This document shows, one piece after another, positions 1 to 10,682 of a stretch of DNA of 64,000 nt. Where the stretch lies: assembly GCA_002914805.1 (NCBI GenBank), contig JXTB01000088.1, positions 225,289 to 289,288 on the forward strand. The letters run 5' to 3'. The stretch's first letter is position 1. Every line of letters begins with the position of its first letter. A program made the translations under genes and the position numbers. The notes beneath the pieces are model-generated. The model made no database searches. It was not told where the DNA came from and was given only the letters and a program-made list of their open reading frames with translations. Source of the stretch: Parasponia andersonii (taxonomy: Eukaryota; Streptophyta; Magnoliopsida; Rosales; Cannabaceae).

Positions 1-59
1 TAACTAACTATCAATATTAACTTTAAAAAAGATTTTTCTTTATTTGAAAAAAAAATGGC

Positions 60-510
60 TGTCAATAAACGACGTATTCTCAAGAAATAGAAAACGCCAA
101 CCACAGAAAACAACGGCAACAAGTAAAACGACAATAGTTTCGAATAAAGGGCATCAAACCGAAAAAGACTTGCATCCCCACAAAATAAACAACAATGGTA
201 AGAAACAATATTAACATACAACGAAACGAAATAGAAAAACGACAACTACGTAGAAACGACAGCAGTATATATACAAACCAATATCAAAAACGAAAAAACG
301 ACAATAAATTCCAAGCGACAAGTACATATTAAAGATTGGCTGAACTAAAATCAGCTTGTTTATCTATTATTGTTTTTTTCTTGTTGAAACTAAGCCATTT
401 AACGTTCAAGTTTTTTGCCTCCTCGAAACGACAACAACATTCTCACGAAAAGGACTAACTAAAATAACTAGGAGGTTCTACTAGAAAACGAATAACGGCT
501 ATTGGTTAAT
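60..510. repeat. Degenerate AAACGACAA-type A-rich repeat, block 1
   Basis: The stretch is A-rich and carries many spaced copies of AAACGAC or close variants (for example near 66, 126, 236, 258, 290 and 435), usually followed by AA or AAT. Spacing is irregular, about 14-60 bases, so it is not a clean tandem array. The same wording recurs in blocks near 4.03-4.35 kb and 9.24-9.72 kb. I see no coding potential. It may be a decayed minisatellite or the remains of an unknown repeat. Confidence 0.55.
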
Positions 511-949
511 TCTTTTTCTTTTAAGACTAAAAAAAGGGCAATGTTAAAACCAACTTGTTACGAAATACAACCAAAGTCAATACAAACAAATAATTCATGT
601 ATTCCCTAACCAAGAAACTCAAGTAAAGAAAACTCGTCTCTAATTTTTTGTGAACTCCATAAGATCCTTAGTCTAATCAAGTAACTTACACCTAACAAAA
701 TTCTTAACCGGAAAATTTCCAAAACTTTTATGGAATTTTAGTCCAAAATGATTTACCCACCTCGTGATGACAACAATTACGTGGCATCATTTCTTGAACT
801 TGATATGCTTTATTAGAACCAATGCTGACCCAGAAATCTTATATACCACTTTTTTTCTTCCTAGTGTGTGGCAAAGTTCAAGCGAAGAAAAAAAAGTGTG
901 GCTAAGAAAAAAATGTCTCAATGTGGTTTTTCTGTTCAGTAAACATACT
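511..949. other. Upstream region of FTSH6, no gene seen
   Basis: AT-rich sequence with only short chance reading frames. It contains one two-unit heat-shock-like motif, TTCTTGAA at 791-798. Nothing else recognised. Confidence 0.5.
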
Positions 950-962
950 TTCAAGAACTTTC
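950..962 (+). promoter_or_regulatory. Heat-shock element in the FTSH6 promoter
   Basis: TTCaaGAActTTC is a perfect three-unit nTTCnnGAAnnTTCn heat-shock element. It lies about 30 bp upstream of the TATA box at 991. Two-unit versions (TTCnnGAA) occur at 791-798 and 1029-1036. Arabidopsis FTSH6 is known to be heat-induced, so binding by heat-shock factors is a reasonable inference, not something the sequence proves. Confidence 0.65.
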
Positions 963-990
963 AACTTTTCCCTAGGCTTGTTCATTGAAC

Positions 991-998
991 TATATAAA
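991..998 (+). promoter_or_regulatory. TATA box of FTSH6
   Basis: TATATAAA is a consensus plant TATA box about 240 bp upstream of the FTSH6 start codon. It predicts a transcription start near 1020-1030 and a 5' leader of about 200 nt. Confidence 0.6.
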
Positions 999-1231
999 TC
1001 TACAAAGTTCGAACACCGTTCTGGATCTTTCAAGAACCAAATAGAGAGTTCAAACAAGATATCTAACTCAAAACGAAACGCCAAACGGGAGTACTGGAAA
1101 TCTCTTACATCTCACATATTTAAACAACTCTATGATCACATTCCCTCCAAACCAGTTTCAGCACAAACCAACTTCTCAAAGATTAGAACCCAAAACGACA
1201 TAAGATTAAAGCCAGTTTCGACTTAAAGAAT

Positions 1232-3848
1232 ATGTCCCCTGCCTTATCTCTCTCTGTCTCGCTCCCTCCAATATGCAAATCCAAGGACATTTCAAGGGAT
1301 ACCTACCTTCCCAAATCCACAAACAGAGAAGACCCATCTCCCAAAAACCCCTCAGAATTCAAATTCGGTAGAAGAAATTTGATAAACCATACTGCTTTAG
1401 GCCTTACAGGAACAGGGCTCTTTGTTTCTAAGCCAGCAAAAGCTGCGGAGCCAGAGAGCCCTGTTTCATCAACTTCAAGTAGAATGTCCTACTCAAGATT
1501 CTTGCAGTACTTGGACGAAGGAGCTGTGAAGAAAGTGGACCTTTTCGAGAACGGTACCGTGGCGATCGCAAAGATCTTCAATCCGACATTGGAGAAGATC
1601 CAAAGGGTCAGAATTCAACTACCCGGATTGCCACGAGAACTGTTGAGCAAACTGAAAGAGAAGAGCGTTGACTTTGCCGCTCATCCGTTAGAGGTCAACC
1701 AATGGCATGCAATACTTGACTTGTTAGGAAACTTGGCTTTTCCATTAATCTTACTTGGAACATTACCGTTAAGGAGATCAGGAACGAACACCCCAGCTGG
1801 AGGTCCCAACTTACCTTTTGGCCTCGGAAGGTATGTAGTTATTATAATGCTTGTCACAATTTTCTCATCAATTTCATGATTTAGTTTATGCAAACTATAG
1901 TACTAATTATCACTTCTTATATTAGGAGCAAAGCCAAATTTCAGATGGAACCAGATACTGGGGTGACATTTGATGATGTGGCTGGAGTCGATGAAGCAAA
2001 GCAAGAATTCCAAGAGATTGTAGAGTTCTTAAGGACCCCAGAAAAGTTTGCTGCCGTTGGGACTAAAATTCCGAAACGAGTTCTCTTGGTAGGGCAGCCC
2101 GGAACGGGGAAGACGTTGCTTGCCAAGGCCATTGCAGGGGAAGCCGGGGTGCCTTTCTTTTCGCTTTCGGGATCAGAGTTCATTGAGGTGTTTGTAGGAG
2201 TTGGGGCTTCGAGAGTGAGGGACTTGTTCAACAAGGCGAAAGCGAATTCGCCGTGCTTGGTGTTCATTGACGAGATAGATGCTGTTGCAAGACGGAGAGG
2301 AACCGGCATTGGTGGTGGAAACGACGAGAGGGAGCAGACGCTGAATCAGTTGCTGACTGAAATGGATGGATTTAGTGGAAATAGTGGAGTGATCGTCATT
2401 GCGGAGACTAATCGGCCTGAAATTCTTGACTCTGCTTTGCTTAGGCCCGGCAGGTTTGATAGACAGGTAAATACATATATATATATATATATATTTATAT
2501 ATTTTTTGTTGCACATTATTTGATTGATGAAAACTTTGGTTTATGATTATGACTATACTAAGTTATATTAATAAAGGTAAGTGTTGGATTACCGGATATA
2601 AAAGGAAGAGAAGAGATTTTGAAGGTGCATAGCAACAACAAGAGGCTTGATAAGGATATTTCTCTTAGCGTAATTGCCACGAGAACTCCAGGATTCAGTG
2701 GAGCAGACTTGGCGAACCTCATGAATGAAGCTGCCATTCTTGCTGGTAGGAGAGGCAAAGACAAGATTACCATGAAAGAGATCGACGCCTCGATCGACCG
2801 GATAGTGGCCGGAATGGAAGGAACAAAAATGACAGACGGGAAGAGCAAAACTCTTGTGGCTTACCACGAAGTTGGCCACGCCGTGTGCGCGTAAGTAGAA
2901 CATTAATATAACCTATGGTCTTTTTGATTAATATATGAATACTCACTCTTGGTCTTCTTCTAATGGCTCTTTATCCGATAATAAAGGACACTCACGCAAG
3001 GCCATGACCCAGTTCAGAAAGTAACTCTTATTCCCAGGGGCCAAGCCCGTGGTCTAACATGGTTCATGCCAGGAGAGGATCCCACTCTCGTCTCTAAACA
3101 ACAACTGTTCGCCAGAATAGTTGGAGGCCTCGGTGGTCGAGCTGCTGAGGAAGTCATCTTTGGAGAGCCAGAGATAACCACTGGAGCTGCTGGTGACTTG
3201 CAACAGATTACTCAGATAGCTAGACAGGTACACATATATCGACATACATATCTTCTTCATGCATTATATAAAAATGAGTAATAATATGCACAAAATGATA
3301 TTGCATGATTTTCAACCACTTTTTTCATCTGGTGCAAATTTTGTTTAGCGACACAAATGTACGTACAAATGTAACAAGTGACAATGGTTATCTTTTAGCC
3401 TTAATTTTGTCACACAAATTAAACTAAAATACAGGGGACGACTGTGTAGTTTTTCCAATTTAAATTGATATGCTGCGTTGATAATGTAATATTTTATTTG
3501 GTTAAACAGATGGTGACAATGTTTGGCATGTCGGAGATTGGGCCGTGGGCTTTGACGGACCCAGCCGTCCAAAGCGGCGACGTGGTGCTGAGGATGCTGG
3601 CGAGAAACTCCATGTCGGAAAAGCTTGCGGAGGATATTGACTTCTCTGTACGGCGTATAATCCAAAGTGCGTACGAGGTAGCGAAGAACCATGTAAGGAA
3701 CAACCGAGATGCAATAGATAAAATAGTTGATGTTCTACTAGAAAAGGAGACTCTTAACGGGGATGAGTTCAGAGCAATCCTTTCTGAATTTACCGAAACT
3801 CCGATTAAGATCGAAAAAATCTCTGTTCGTCTAATGATTGAAGCTTAG
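1232..3848 (+). CDS. FTSH6: FTSH6, chloroplast ATP-dependent zinc metalloprotease (5 exons)
   Basis: Exons 1232-1830, 1926-2466, 2577-2890, 2987-3227 and 3510-3848 join in phase with GT-AG introns to give 677 aa, close to Arabidopsis FTSH6. The N-terminus has a chloroplast transit region, then a twin arginine at 47-48, a hydrophobic stretch and AKA-A near 69-72, like a thylakoid-transfer signal. A membrane segment lies at about 160-180. The AAA+ domain has Walker A GQPGTGKT (256-263), Walker B ending FIDEID (313-318) and an SRH with N362, R376 and R379. The protease has zinc motif HEVGH (477-481) and the third ligand D555 in GAAGDLQQ. FtsH6 is a thylakoid protease reported to act on LHCII and on HSP21 during heat memory. 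Unlike most FtsH proteins, Walker A has Q for P and the residue before sensor-1 TN is E for A. All catalytic residues are present, so I expect an active enzyme. The promoter carries a heat-shock element. Confidence 0.95.
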
Positions 3849-4029
3849 CTTATAAGGTATACCATGAAATAGTACGGTTTTTTCAGTTATGTACAGTTAG
3901 GCGAGAAGTATAGCTTGTAGAACAAAGAGCCCTGCATGTGTATGTGCATATGTATATATATATATATATATGTCACTGAGTAAAGCATGATACTGATTTT
4001 ATGTGCGGTTCAGTGTGGATGCAGAACAA
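3849..4029 (+). other. FTSH6 3' UTR with a short (TA)n tract
   Basis: Sequence after the stop codon, with a (TA)n microsatellite at about 3952-3971. It probably contains the polyadenylation region; no single signal stands out. Confidence 0.4.
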
Positions 4030-4345
4030 AGAAAAGAAGAACGAAATGTACATAGGAGGAACAACAAAGAAGAAACGACAATGAATAGAGTGACATTTAC
4101 ATCAAAATACGACAATAATATAGCAAACGATATCCTATGAAAACGACACCAGAGATAAGAACGAAAAAAATTCAGAAAAGCGACAACAATCTAAGAACGA
4201 CACTTACAGAAAAGCGGCAATTGCATATTAGCATTTGCATAGTTAAGACATCGTACGATACTATTAACAACGACAACTACGTTGTAAACGACAACATCAA
4301 AGTGATCAAATACACCAAAACGACATTAAGATCAAAAGATTCTAG
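4030..4345. repeat. Degenerate AAACGACAA-type A-rich repeat, block 2
   Basis: About a dozen AACGACA, AAACGAC or AAGCGAC(A) motifs are scattered through A-rich DNA directly 3' of FTSH6. The wording matches block 1 (60-510) and block 3 (9240-9715). The open frame running through it (4137-4379) is low-complexity Lys/Thr/Asn-rich sequence and is not taken as a gene. Confidence 0.55.
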
Positions 4346-5399
4346 ACTCGACAGCTACTTAAAAGAGAAGCCAAAATAATTAAAAAAAAATATTAATGAA
4401 ACCAATTGCAACCGAATTAAAAAAAAAAAAAAAAAGGCAATCTCAAAAGAAGGAAGGGGAAGCTAGAGCTAGTAGACATGCAACGAAGGTAAGCAAGCAA
4501 TGAAAAAAGTTCTTTTGCCCATAAAACGATTTTCTTTTTTTTTTTTTAATAATAAATTGAAGCATTTTGACAACCACCTAAATGGCTGTTTTTAGAGGTG
4601 GTAGCAGCAAGATTACAAGTCTTGCACGGAGCAGTATCTCTGAACATTCGAAAAAAAACAAATGATTTCAAGGAGGAAGATTACCTAGAGAATAGCTCCC
4701 CCAAGAATCCTCTTCCCAAGCTTTGAAATTTTCTAAGACGGAAAAAATGGAACGGTAAAAAATGAAAGTGGCCCTCCACATTTGTTAGAAAAGGGTCCTC
4801 CAAAAAAGGGATACTTGGCATACGTCTAATGATTAACAGGACATCCAAAAAGTTTTCACTGAAAAAGTAAGAATTTGGAAGCATTCTGTCACTCCGTATA
4901 GACAAAACAACTCACCTTGTGAGCCAAAGGTAAAATCAAAATAAGTCTAACTTACAGATAGGCAACACAAATAGATGAGTCATATGATATCGATATGCCA
5001 AACTAGCAATCCCTTAAGATCTATTCAAGCTCTAATCAAATAAATGGCATATGAACATGTGAACTATCAGGCTGAAACCAAGTGCACATTGACAAAAACT
5101 TGTTCATCATGGCAAAGGCTAATTGGTCAAAAATCAGTCTTCAAGAGCACACAGACATGTATGCTTGAAATTAGCATATATACTGGTCATACACATACAC
5201 ATACCCGTACCAATACCAAAATCATATCCATGTGCTGATTGAGCACCTAGACGTTAAACTTAGCAAATACATGCACTAGTGACTACTCCCATCCGAACTA
5301 GTAAAAATTTGCACAAGTACTATTCCAAAGGCTTGAATATGATGCGAGCACGTAGTGGTATTTAGAAGAACCATGCGCATTTATTTCAAGAAGCACATG
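4346..5399. other. Intergenic sequence, no gene recognised
   Basis: It contains poly-A and poly-T runs near 4383, 4421 and 4535, and some less AT-rich sequence at 4640-5250 with short frames on both strands. None resembles a known family, and no convincing exon chain could be built. Confidence 0.4.
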
Positions 5400-5670
5400 A
5401 GCCATGTCTATGTGACTTAGTCACTCACACACGCCCATATCTTACATTATGTGCAAGTCTTTTGCATATAAAACATCATGACATGAAGCTATGTCCGCAT
5501 GACTGAGAGTCACACAGACAAATGTCCTTTTGACTTACACTACATGCGTCACTTTTGCCACATGCATATACAATGCAAGTTGTTTCACACAGATAACTTT
5601 GACCATATAAAACATGAAACTTTCACATAATGCAAGTAAATACTTCACACAGACGAATGTCCATATGAAA
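5400..5670. repeat. Degenerate repeat with CACACAGACAAATG-type units
   Basis: Phrases such as CACACAGA(C/T)(A/G)AATG, CATATAAAACATGA and TGTGACTTAG(TCACT)CACAC recur at irregular intervals, giving a decayed minisatellite-like texture. No coding potential. Confidence 0.4.
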
Positions 5671-5789
5671 CATAAGTCCTGCCCAAGATCAGCTTTGCGG
5701 GCCATGTGCAGCCCACCATGGCCCAGTCCGTCTTATGACAAAATAAATAAATAAATAAAATAAAGGTTTTTAACAATTTTTGGCATAAA

Positions 5790-6010
5790 AATCAAAATGA
5801 ATTACAAAACTACGGAGGTCATTTCTTTTTCTAATTTCTGTACAGCTTTTTATTAGAAAAATATTATTTTTAAATTTTTTTGAAGAAAAATACGGTTTTT
5901 AAAATGGTTACTAATTACCAATTATACATCCGTTATAAATACTTTAGTTATTAGTTATCAATACTCAAAAATTGATTATCGATTACTAATTACTGAGTTA
6001 GTACTGTGCT
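5790..6010. repeat. Small patch of GTTACTAATTACC-type degenerate repeat
   Basis: The segment 5905-6002 is built from TTACTAATTACCAATTA, TTAGTTATTAGTTATCAAT and similar words. It resembles patches at 34.69-34.87 kb and the large array at 40.5-42.84 kb. The preceding poly-T and TTAGAAAAATATTATTT context is also shared with the 34.6-kb copy. Confidence 0.5.
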
Positions 6011-6392
6011 TATTTTCGGAATATGAGTCGACCCACAAAACTTATCTCACGTTGACATTTCTAACTGTCGAAGTCCTTTCGACTGTCACCATCCTAGTGT
6101 TCGAGATGTGCTTTCATAGCCTATTATTTTTGTAGGTTGCTAGGGGCCCAAAGGATGTCTTAGCTCCAAGACTCATGGGATGTGTGTGGGTGTGTGGAAA
6201 GAGAAGAACTCGAATCTTGATAGAGTCAAAAAAAAATTCAGTAAAGTTTCATTTATTCCAGCGGTTTGTCTGTCCGTTTATCTCGGCCCGTATTTACGGC
6301 TATATACAAAAATAACGAATAAATTAATTCTATACTACTTTTTTTCTCATTAATTAAATCTACTACTATAGGTCCATACTATTTTTTAAAAA

Positions 6393-6650
6393 TGAATTCT
6401 TGATAAATTCTTTACGAATTCTTGACGATTTGATATCAGTGCATTCTTGACAGATTATTGATAAATTTTTTATGAATTCTTGACATCGGCAGCGATCTTG
6501 ACAAGTTTTTGATGAATTTTTGACGGATTCATGACAATTTGGATAGATTCTTGCAAATTCTTAACAGATTTTTGATATCAGTAGTGATCTTGATAGATTC
6601 TTGATAGATTCTTGACATATTCTCGATGAATTCTTAATAGATTTCTGACT
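6393..6650. repeat. Short-period array built on GATTCTTGACA
   Basis: About 20 variants of a 10-12 bp word (GAATTCTTGA, GATTCTTGAC, ATTTTTGACG) follow one another. A longer marker phrase, GATATCAGTGC or its variants, recurs three times (about 6432, 6485 and 6570), suggesting a higher-order unit of about 50-90 bp. No coding capacity. Confidence 0.7.
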
Positions 6651-7278
6651 AACTATCTCCTAAATATTGTAAAATCTAACGATGGTAATAAATTTAGTTA
6701 AACATTTGAAAAAAAATGATAATTACATATTTAACCCAAAAATAACAAATAAAACGACAAAGACCTATTTTTAGACTTGCGTTTTAAAAATCTCCCAGAT
6801 TTAATCATGGACTATGTTTTGGACATCCAAAATGTCACATTCTACTACTCGCACCAGTTATTTATTTCAATCTTTTATTAGTCTTGATCCATTATTTATA
6901 AGATTATGGACAAAATGACACAGTTCATGACAACAAAATATGATATTCGAAGGTTTATGAATCAAATTAAAGCAATAATATAACTGAATTACCAAATCTT
7001 AAATTCTTTTGACATCTGAGTTATTATTATTATTATTATTGAATGAGACATTTGGGTTATTATTAGGTACAAAATGTCAAAAACTAAGCTTAACCCAGAC
7101 ACGAAAAAAAAAAAAATGAGAATTCATTGTCTTCATCATTAATTTAGACTGTGCCATAAGGCATGAGAAGACATAAATCGAAGGAAGGATGTAGAAACAA
7201 AGAGGAGTAGGACTGGACACGAGCCATTACAGTCAGTGTTATAGACAGTTAAACAGCCGAAAGCCAAACCAGTAATGG
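6651..7278. other. Upstream region of the PPR gene
   Basis: AT-rich, with a (TTA)n microsatellite at about 7019-7039. I see no clear TATA box, which is common for PPR genes. Confidence 0.4.
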
Positions 7279-8820
7279 ATGGTTCGGCTTGCCATCAGAA
7301 CCGCCAGTCAAGTCATCCCTACAAAAATACCAAACGATGATTCAAGTTTTCCGGTCATCAAGCACCAGTGTCTTTCTCTACTCAAGCTCTGCTCCTCCAT
7401 CAACCAGCTCTCTCAGATTCACGCGCGTCTCCACGTCTTTGGGCTTCACAAGGACTCATTTCTCCTAACGGAGCTGGTCCGCTTCTGCGCATTATCTCCT
7501 TCAAGACATTTCAACTACGCCCGAACCCTTCTCTCTCGTTCCGAAAATTCACGGCCCCCTTCATGGAATTTTCTCATCAGAGGCTACGCTTCCAGCGATT
7601 TTCCCAGAGAGGCCATCCGGGTCTTTCGCGAAATGCGAGTCCGGGGTGTTAGACCAACCAAGCTCACCTACCCCTTTCTTTTCAAGGCTTGCGCTGCGAT
7701 TACGGCGCTTAAGGAAGGGAGACAGGCGCAGGTGGATACCTTCAAGTTGGGTTTGGATGGCGATGTGTATGTTAACAACACTTTGGTTCACTTTTATGGT
7801 TCTTGCAAGAAGATTTCGGATGCGCGGAAGATGTTCGATGGAATGCCTGTGAGAACTGTTGTTTCGTGGAATTCGATTATTGCTGCTTGTGTTGAGAATC
7901 TATGGTTTAGTGATGGGATTGAGTATTTTGTGAAGATGAGAAATAGTGGGTTTGAGCCGGATGAGACTACTGTGGTGGTCCTGCTTTCCGCCTGTGCTGA
8001 GCTTGGAAACTTGAGCTTAGGAAGATGTGTTCATTCTCAAGCGATCGGAAGAGGGTTGGTTCTAAATTGTCAACTTGGTACATCCCTTGTTGATATGTAC
8101 GCCAAGTCAGGGGCTCTGCTTTATGCCAAGTTACTTTTTGATAGGTTGCAAGAGAGAAACGTCTGGACTTGGAGTGCTATGATTTTAGGACTAGCCCAAC
8201 ATGGATTTGCCAATGAAGCTCTTGACCTTTTCGCCAAGATGATGAACTCTTCCATATCCCCAAACTATGTGACTTTTCTTGGAGTCCTCTCTGCTTGTAG
8301 CCATAGCGGTCTAGTCCAAGATGGGTATCGCTACTTTCACGAAATGGAGCATTTGCATGGAATTAAGCCCATTCTAATACATTACGGTGCCATGGTTGAT
8401 GTCTTAGGTCGTGCTGGGCGTCTAAGTGAGGCCTATACTTTCATAAAGAACATGCCCATCGAGCCTGATCCGATTGTGTGGAGGACATTGCTCAGTGCCT
8501 GCAGCACGCATGGTGTCAACGATGATGAAGGTGTGGGAGATAAAGTAAGAAAGAGGTTGCTTGAACTAGAACCAAGGAGAAGTGGAAATCTTGTGATCGT
8601 TGCAAATATGTATGCTGAAGTTGGGATGTGGAAGGAAGCGGCTGACGTGAGAAGGGTTATGAGAGTTGGTAGAATGAAAAAGTCGGCCGGGGAGAGTTGT
8701 ATTGAGTTAGGTGGATTAATTCGTAGATTCGTCTCTGGTTATGATTCGGAGGCTTACTATACGAGTATCTACCAGCTACTTGATGTACTGAACTTGCACA
8801 TGAAGATGGTCAACCTATAA
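7279..8820 (+). CDS. PLS-class (E subgroup) pentatricopeptide repeat protein, At2g36730-like
   Basis: One intronless frame encodes 513 aa. PPR motifs run from about residue 93 to 412 and alternate P, L and S types. Clear S-type signatures include VVSWNSIIAACVEN (194-207), VDMYAKSGALLYA (271-283), WTWSAMILGLAQHGF (296-310) and VTFLGVLSACSHSGLV (331-346). The C-terminal E region follows (about 415-490, including RSGNLVIVANMYAEVGMW and GESCIELGG). There is no DYW deaminase domain. From memory the whole length matches Arabidopsis At2g36730 (about 501 aa), including the start MVRLA. PLS-class PPR proteins bind organellar RNA one base per repeat, and the E subgroup usually serves C-to-U editing with a partner deaminase. 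The target here is unknown. The organelle cannot be read from the N-terminus with confidence. The gene has no visible breaks. Confidence 0.93.
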   Translation: MVRLAIRTASQVIPTKIPNDDSSFPVIKHQCLSLLKLCSSINQLSQIHARLHVFGLHKDSFLLTELVRFCALSPSRHFNYARTLLSRSENSRPPSWNFLIRGYASSDFPREAIRVFREMRVRGVRPTKLTYPFLFKACAAITALKEGRQAQVDTFKLGLDGDVYVNNTLVHFYGSCKKISDARKMFDGMPVRTVVSWNSIIAACVENLWFSDGIEYFVKMRNSGFEPDETTVVVLLSACAELGNLSLGRCVHSQAIGRGLVLNCQLGTSLVDMYAKSGALLYAKLLFDRLQERNVWTWSAMILGLAQHGFANEALDLFAKMMNSSISPNYVTFLGVLSACSHSGLVQDGYRYFHEMEHLHGIKPILIHYGAMVDVLGRAGRLSEAYTFIKNMPIEPDPIVWRTLLSACSTHGVNDDEGVGDKVRKRLLELEPRRSGNLVIVANMYAEVGMWKEAADVRRVMRVGRMKKSAGESCIELGGLIRRFVSGYDSEAYYTSIYQLLDVLNLHMKMVNL

Positions 8821-9239
8821 AACACAGTTTCTTGACAATTTTCCCTTTCTTCTTGTAAATGTGGAAGCCTGGAACGGAATATAACAATCGCTTCTTTTTA
8901 TTTCACGAAAAAGAGTTAAATGTAAACTCTCTTTTTATTTCTTCTTTTTTGGGTTGATAAGAGCGACTGAAGGTTTAGAGACTGAGCACGGATCGAGATC
9001 AATATGGTTGGTTTAGTTGAGGTCTCTGATCGGGGAAACGTTGGTCTGAAAATCAAGGTGAACCCATTACCTGAGGTCTTGAGGTGGGGGGACCTGAGCG
9101 ATTTTTCCTGGTAATGAGCTTATGTTATTCGACCTTCGGGGCATTGATGAAAACCAAATGATTTGGATTCTCTGAATCTTTGTGCCTGCATTGTTGTATC
9201 AGTATCATGCACCAGTTTTTGTTGGCTGATCCTGTGAAA
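8821..9239 (+). other. PPR gene 3' UTR and flank
   Basis: Sequence after the PPR stop codon, including a relatively GC-rich stretch (8950-9130) without an open exon. It may be transcribed 3' UTR. Nothing else recognised. Confidence 0.35.
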
Positions 9240-9715
9240 ATACTAGATACGACATAAAAATAAAAAACGACAATAACGTCAAAAATGACAATAATAGTGA
9301 AAAACAACAAATGGCTGGGAAACGACCACAAATTACCTAAAAGGACAAATTCTTATCAAACGGGGTAGAAATTATTTTTTTTTTTTTGGGGGCGGGGGGG
9401 AAGCAAAAAGACCTCAAATTGAAGACAAAATGTTATCAAACGACAAAAATCGGAAAACGACAACAATGTAAAAACTCCATTGACTGACAAACGACAATAA
9501 AAATGACGACTGCACAAAAACGACACCAAACAGAAAACAACGACTACACAAGAACGAGATCAAATAGAGAATTACAATAATATTAAGAAAATGGAAGAAT
9601 AACAGTAATGATATAGAGACAAAATCAGTGTAAGAAAAAATCGACTTAAAAGGAGGAAGCGAGAACCACAAAATGGACAATGAGCTGATACACGACATCA
9701 ACTTAAAAATGACAA
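9240..9715. repeat. Degenerate AAACGACAA-type A-rich repeat, block 3
   Basis: AAACGACAATAA, AAACGACAACAA, AAACGACACCAA and similar words recur, with a poly-T/G run near 9375-9400 in the middle. It has the same texture as blocks 1 and 2. The minus-strand frames crossing it are low-complexity and are not called. Confidence 0.55.
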
Positions 9716-10069
9716 GACCTATCCAAAAAATTCCTAATTTTAGCGAAGGATAATATTATTTGTACCAAAACTTTTACCAAATTTTTAATACCAACACATT
9801 TGTCATGTAAGTTGACAATATTCAATAGATAAATATAATTAACTTTTTTTATATAAATTTTAATACACCAATTAAACAGTATCAACTCAAATATCATATG
9901 TGTTGGTATTAAATATTTGATATAAATTTTGATACATCTAGTATTATCTTTTTAGCAAAATATCAGTTTTCACCCTTAGTATTTTTAAAATGCAAAATAT
10001 ATCACTTTAGTTTGTTGAATTGCCTCAAATATCCATTGAATCAGATTTAGGAAAAATAAATCACTCATC
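9716..10069. other. AT-rich intergenic sequence, possible body of the SINE-like element at 10.07 kb
   Basis: No gene seen. The part next to 10070, read on the minus strand, could be the body of the tRNA-like element there, but its end cannot be fixed. Confidence 0.3.
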
Positions 10070-10140
10070 TTAGGAGTCGAACGCTCAACCTAATACCCAA
10101 TTCCTAGTCTACTCTACCCACTGAGCTAGCTCTTAGTAAT
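10070..10140 (-). repeat. tRNA-related SINE head (A and B boxes)
   Basis: On the minus strand TAGCTCAGTGGG (10117-10128) matches a pol III A box. About 35 bp further on, GTTCGACTCCT (10072-10082) matches a B box. The segment does not fold into a complete, intact tRNA and is followed by AT-rich sequence on the same strand, as in a tRNA-derived SINE. A decayed tRNA gene is the alternative. Confidence 0.5.
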
Positions 10141-10682
10141 TTTTTTTTTATCCTATAGCTAAATATCTTTTTTTTTCCCTGTTAAAAAGATAATTTTTCA
10201 AGTATAAATTCAAATATTTGACATTTATGTTGATTAATTGTAGGTTTAATAAAACTTTGTCACAACGGAGATTTTTTTATCCAATTTAACAAATTAAGAG
10301 GTATATTTTATATTCATAAGAATACAAAGGTAGAAACTAGTCTTGTGCTAAAACACATGGGTGATTCTGGTGTTTTCTCATGAAAAATTAACTTTTCTAA
10401 AAAAGCTTAGTTAAAACTAAACTATTTTTGTTTTCCTTTCTTCTTCTTCTTTTATTTTTTAATCAAAATCCAAATAAGAACCTACTAAAAATTAAAGTTC
10501 TATGCCACTAAGAAACGAGGCAGAGTACAACATAAATAGGTATATTTTGGTTGTAATTCTTGAATTGGAGCATCAGCTTATGCATTTCATTCATCCATTC
10601 TTTTCTCCTTTCACAACTTTTTATTTTTTCTTCATTTGAGTTTTGTTGGGGGTAATTTTTCCAACCCAATCATAAAATGACA
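10141..10682. other. Intergenic sequence, no gene seen
   Basis: AT-rich DNA between the SINE-like head and the Tat element. Nothing recognised. Confidence 0.35.

Noticed and set aside
4137-4379. 80-codon frame downstream of FTSH6
   Set aside because: It runs through the AAACGACAA repeat and is low-complexity. No family resemblance.
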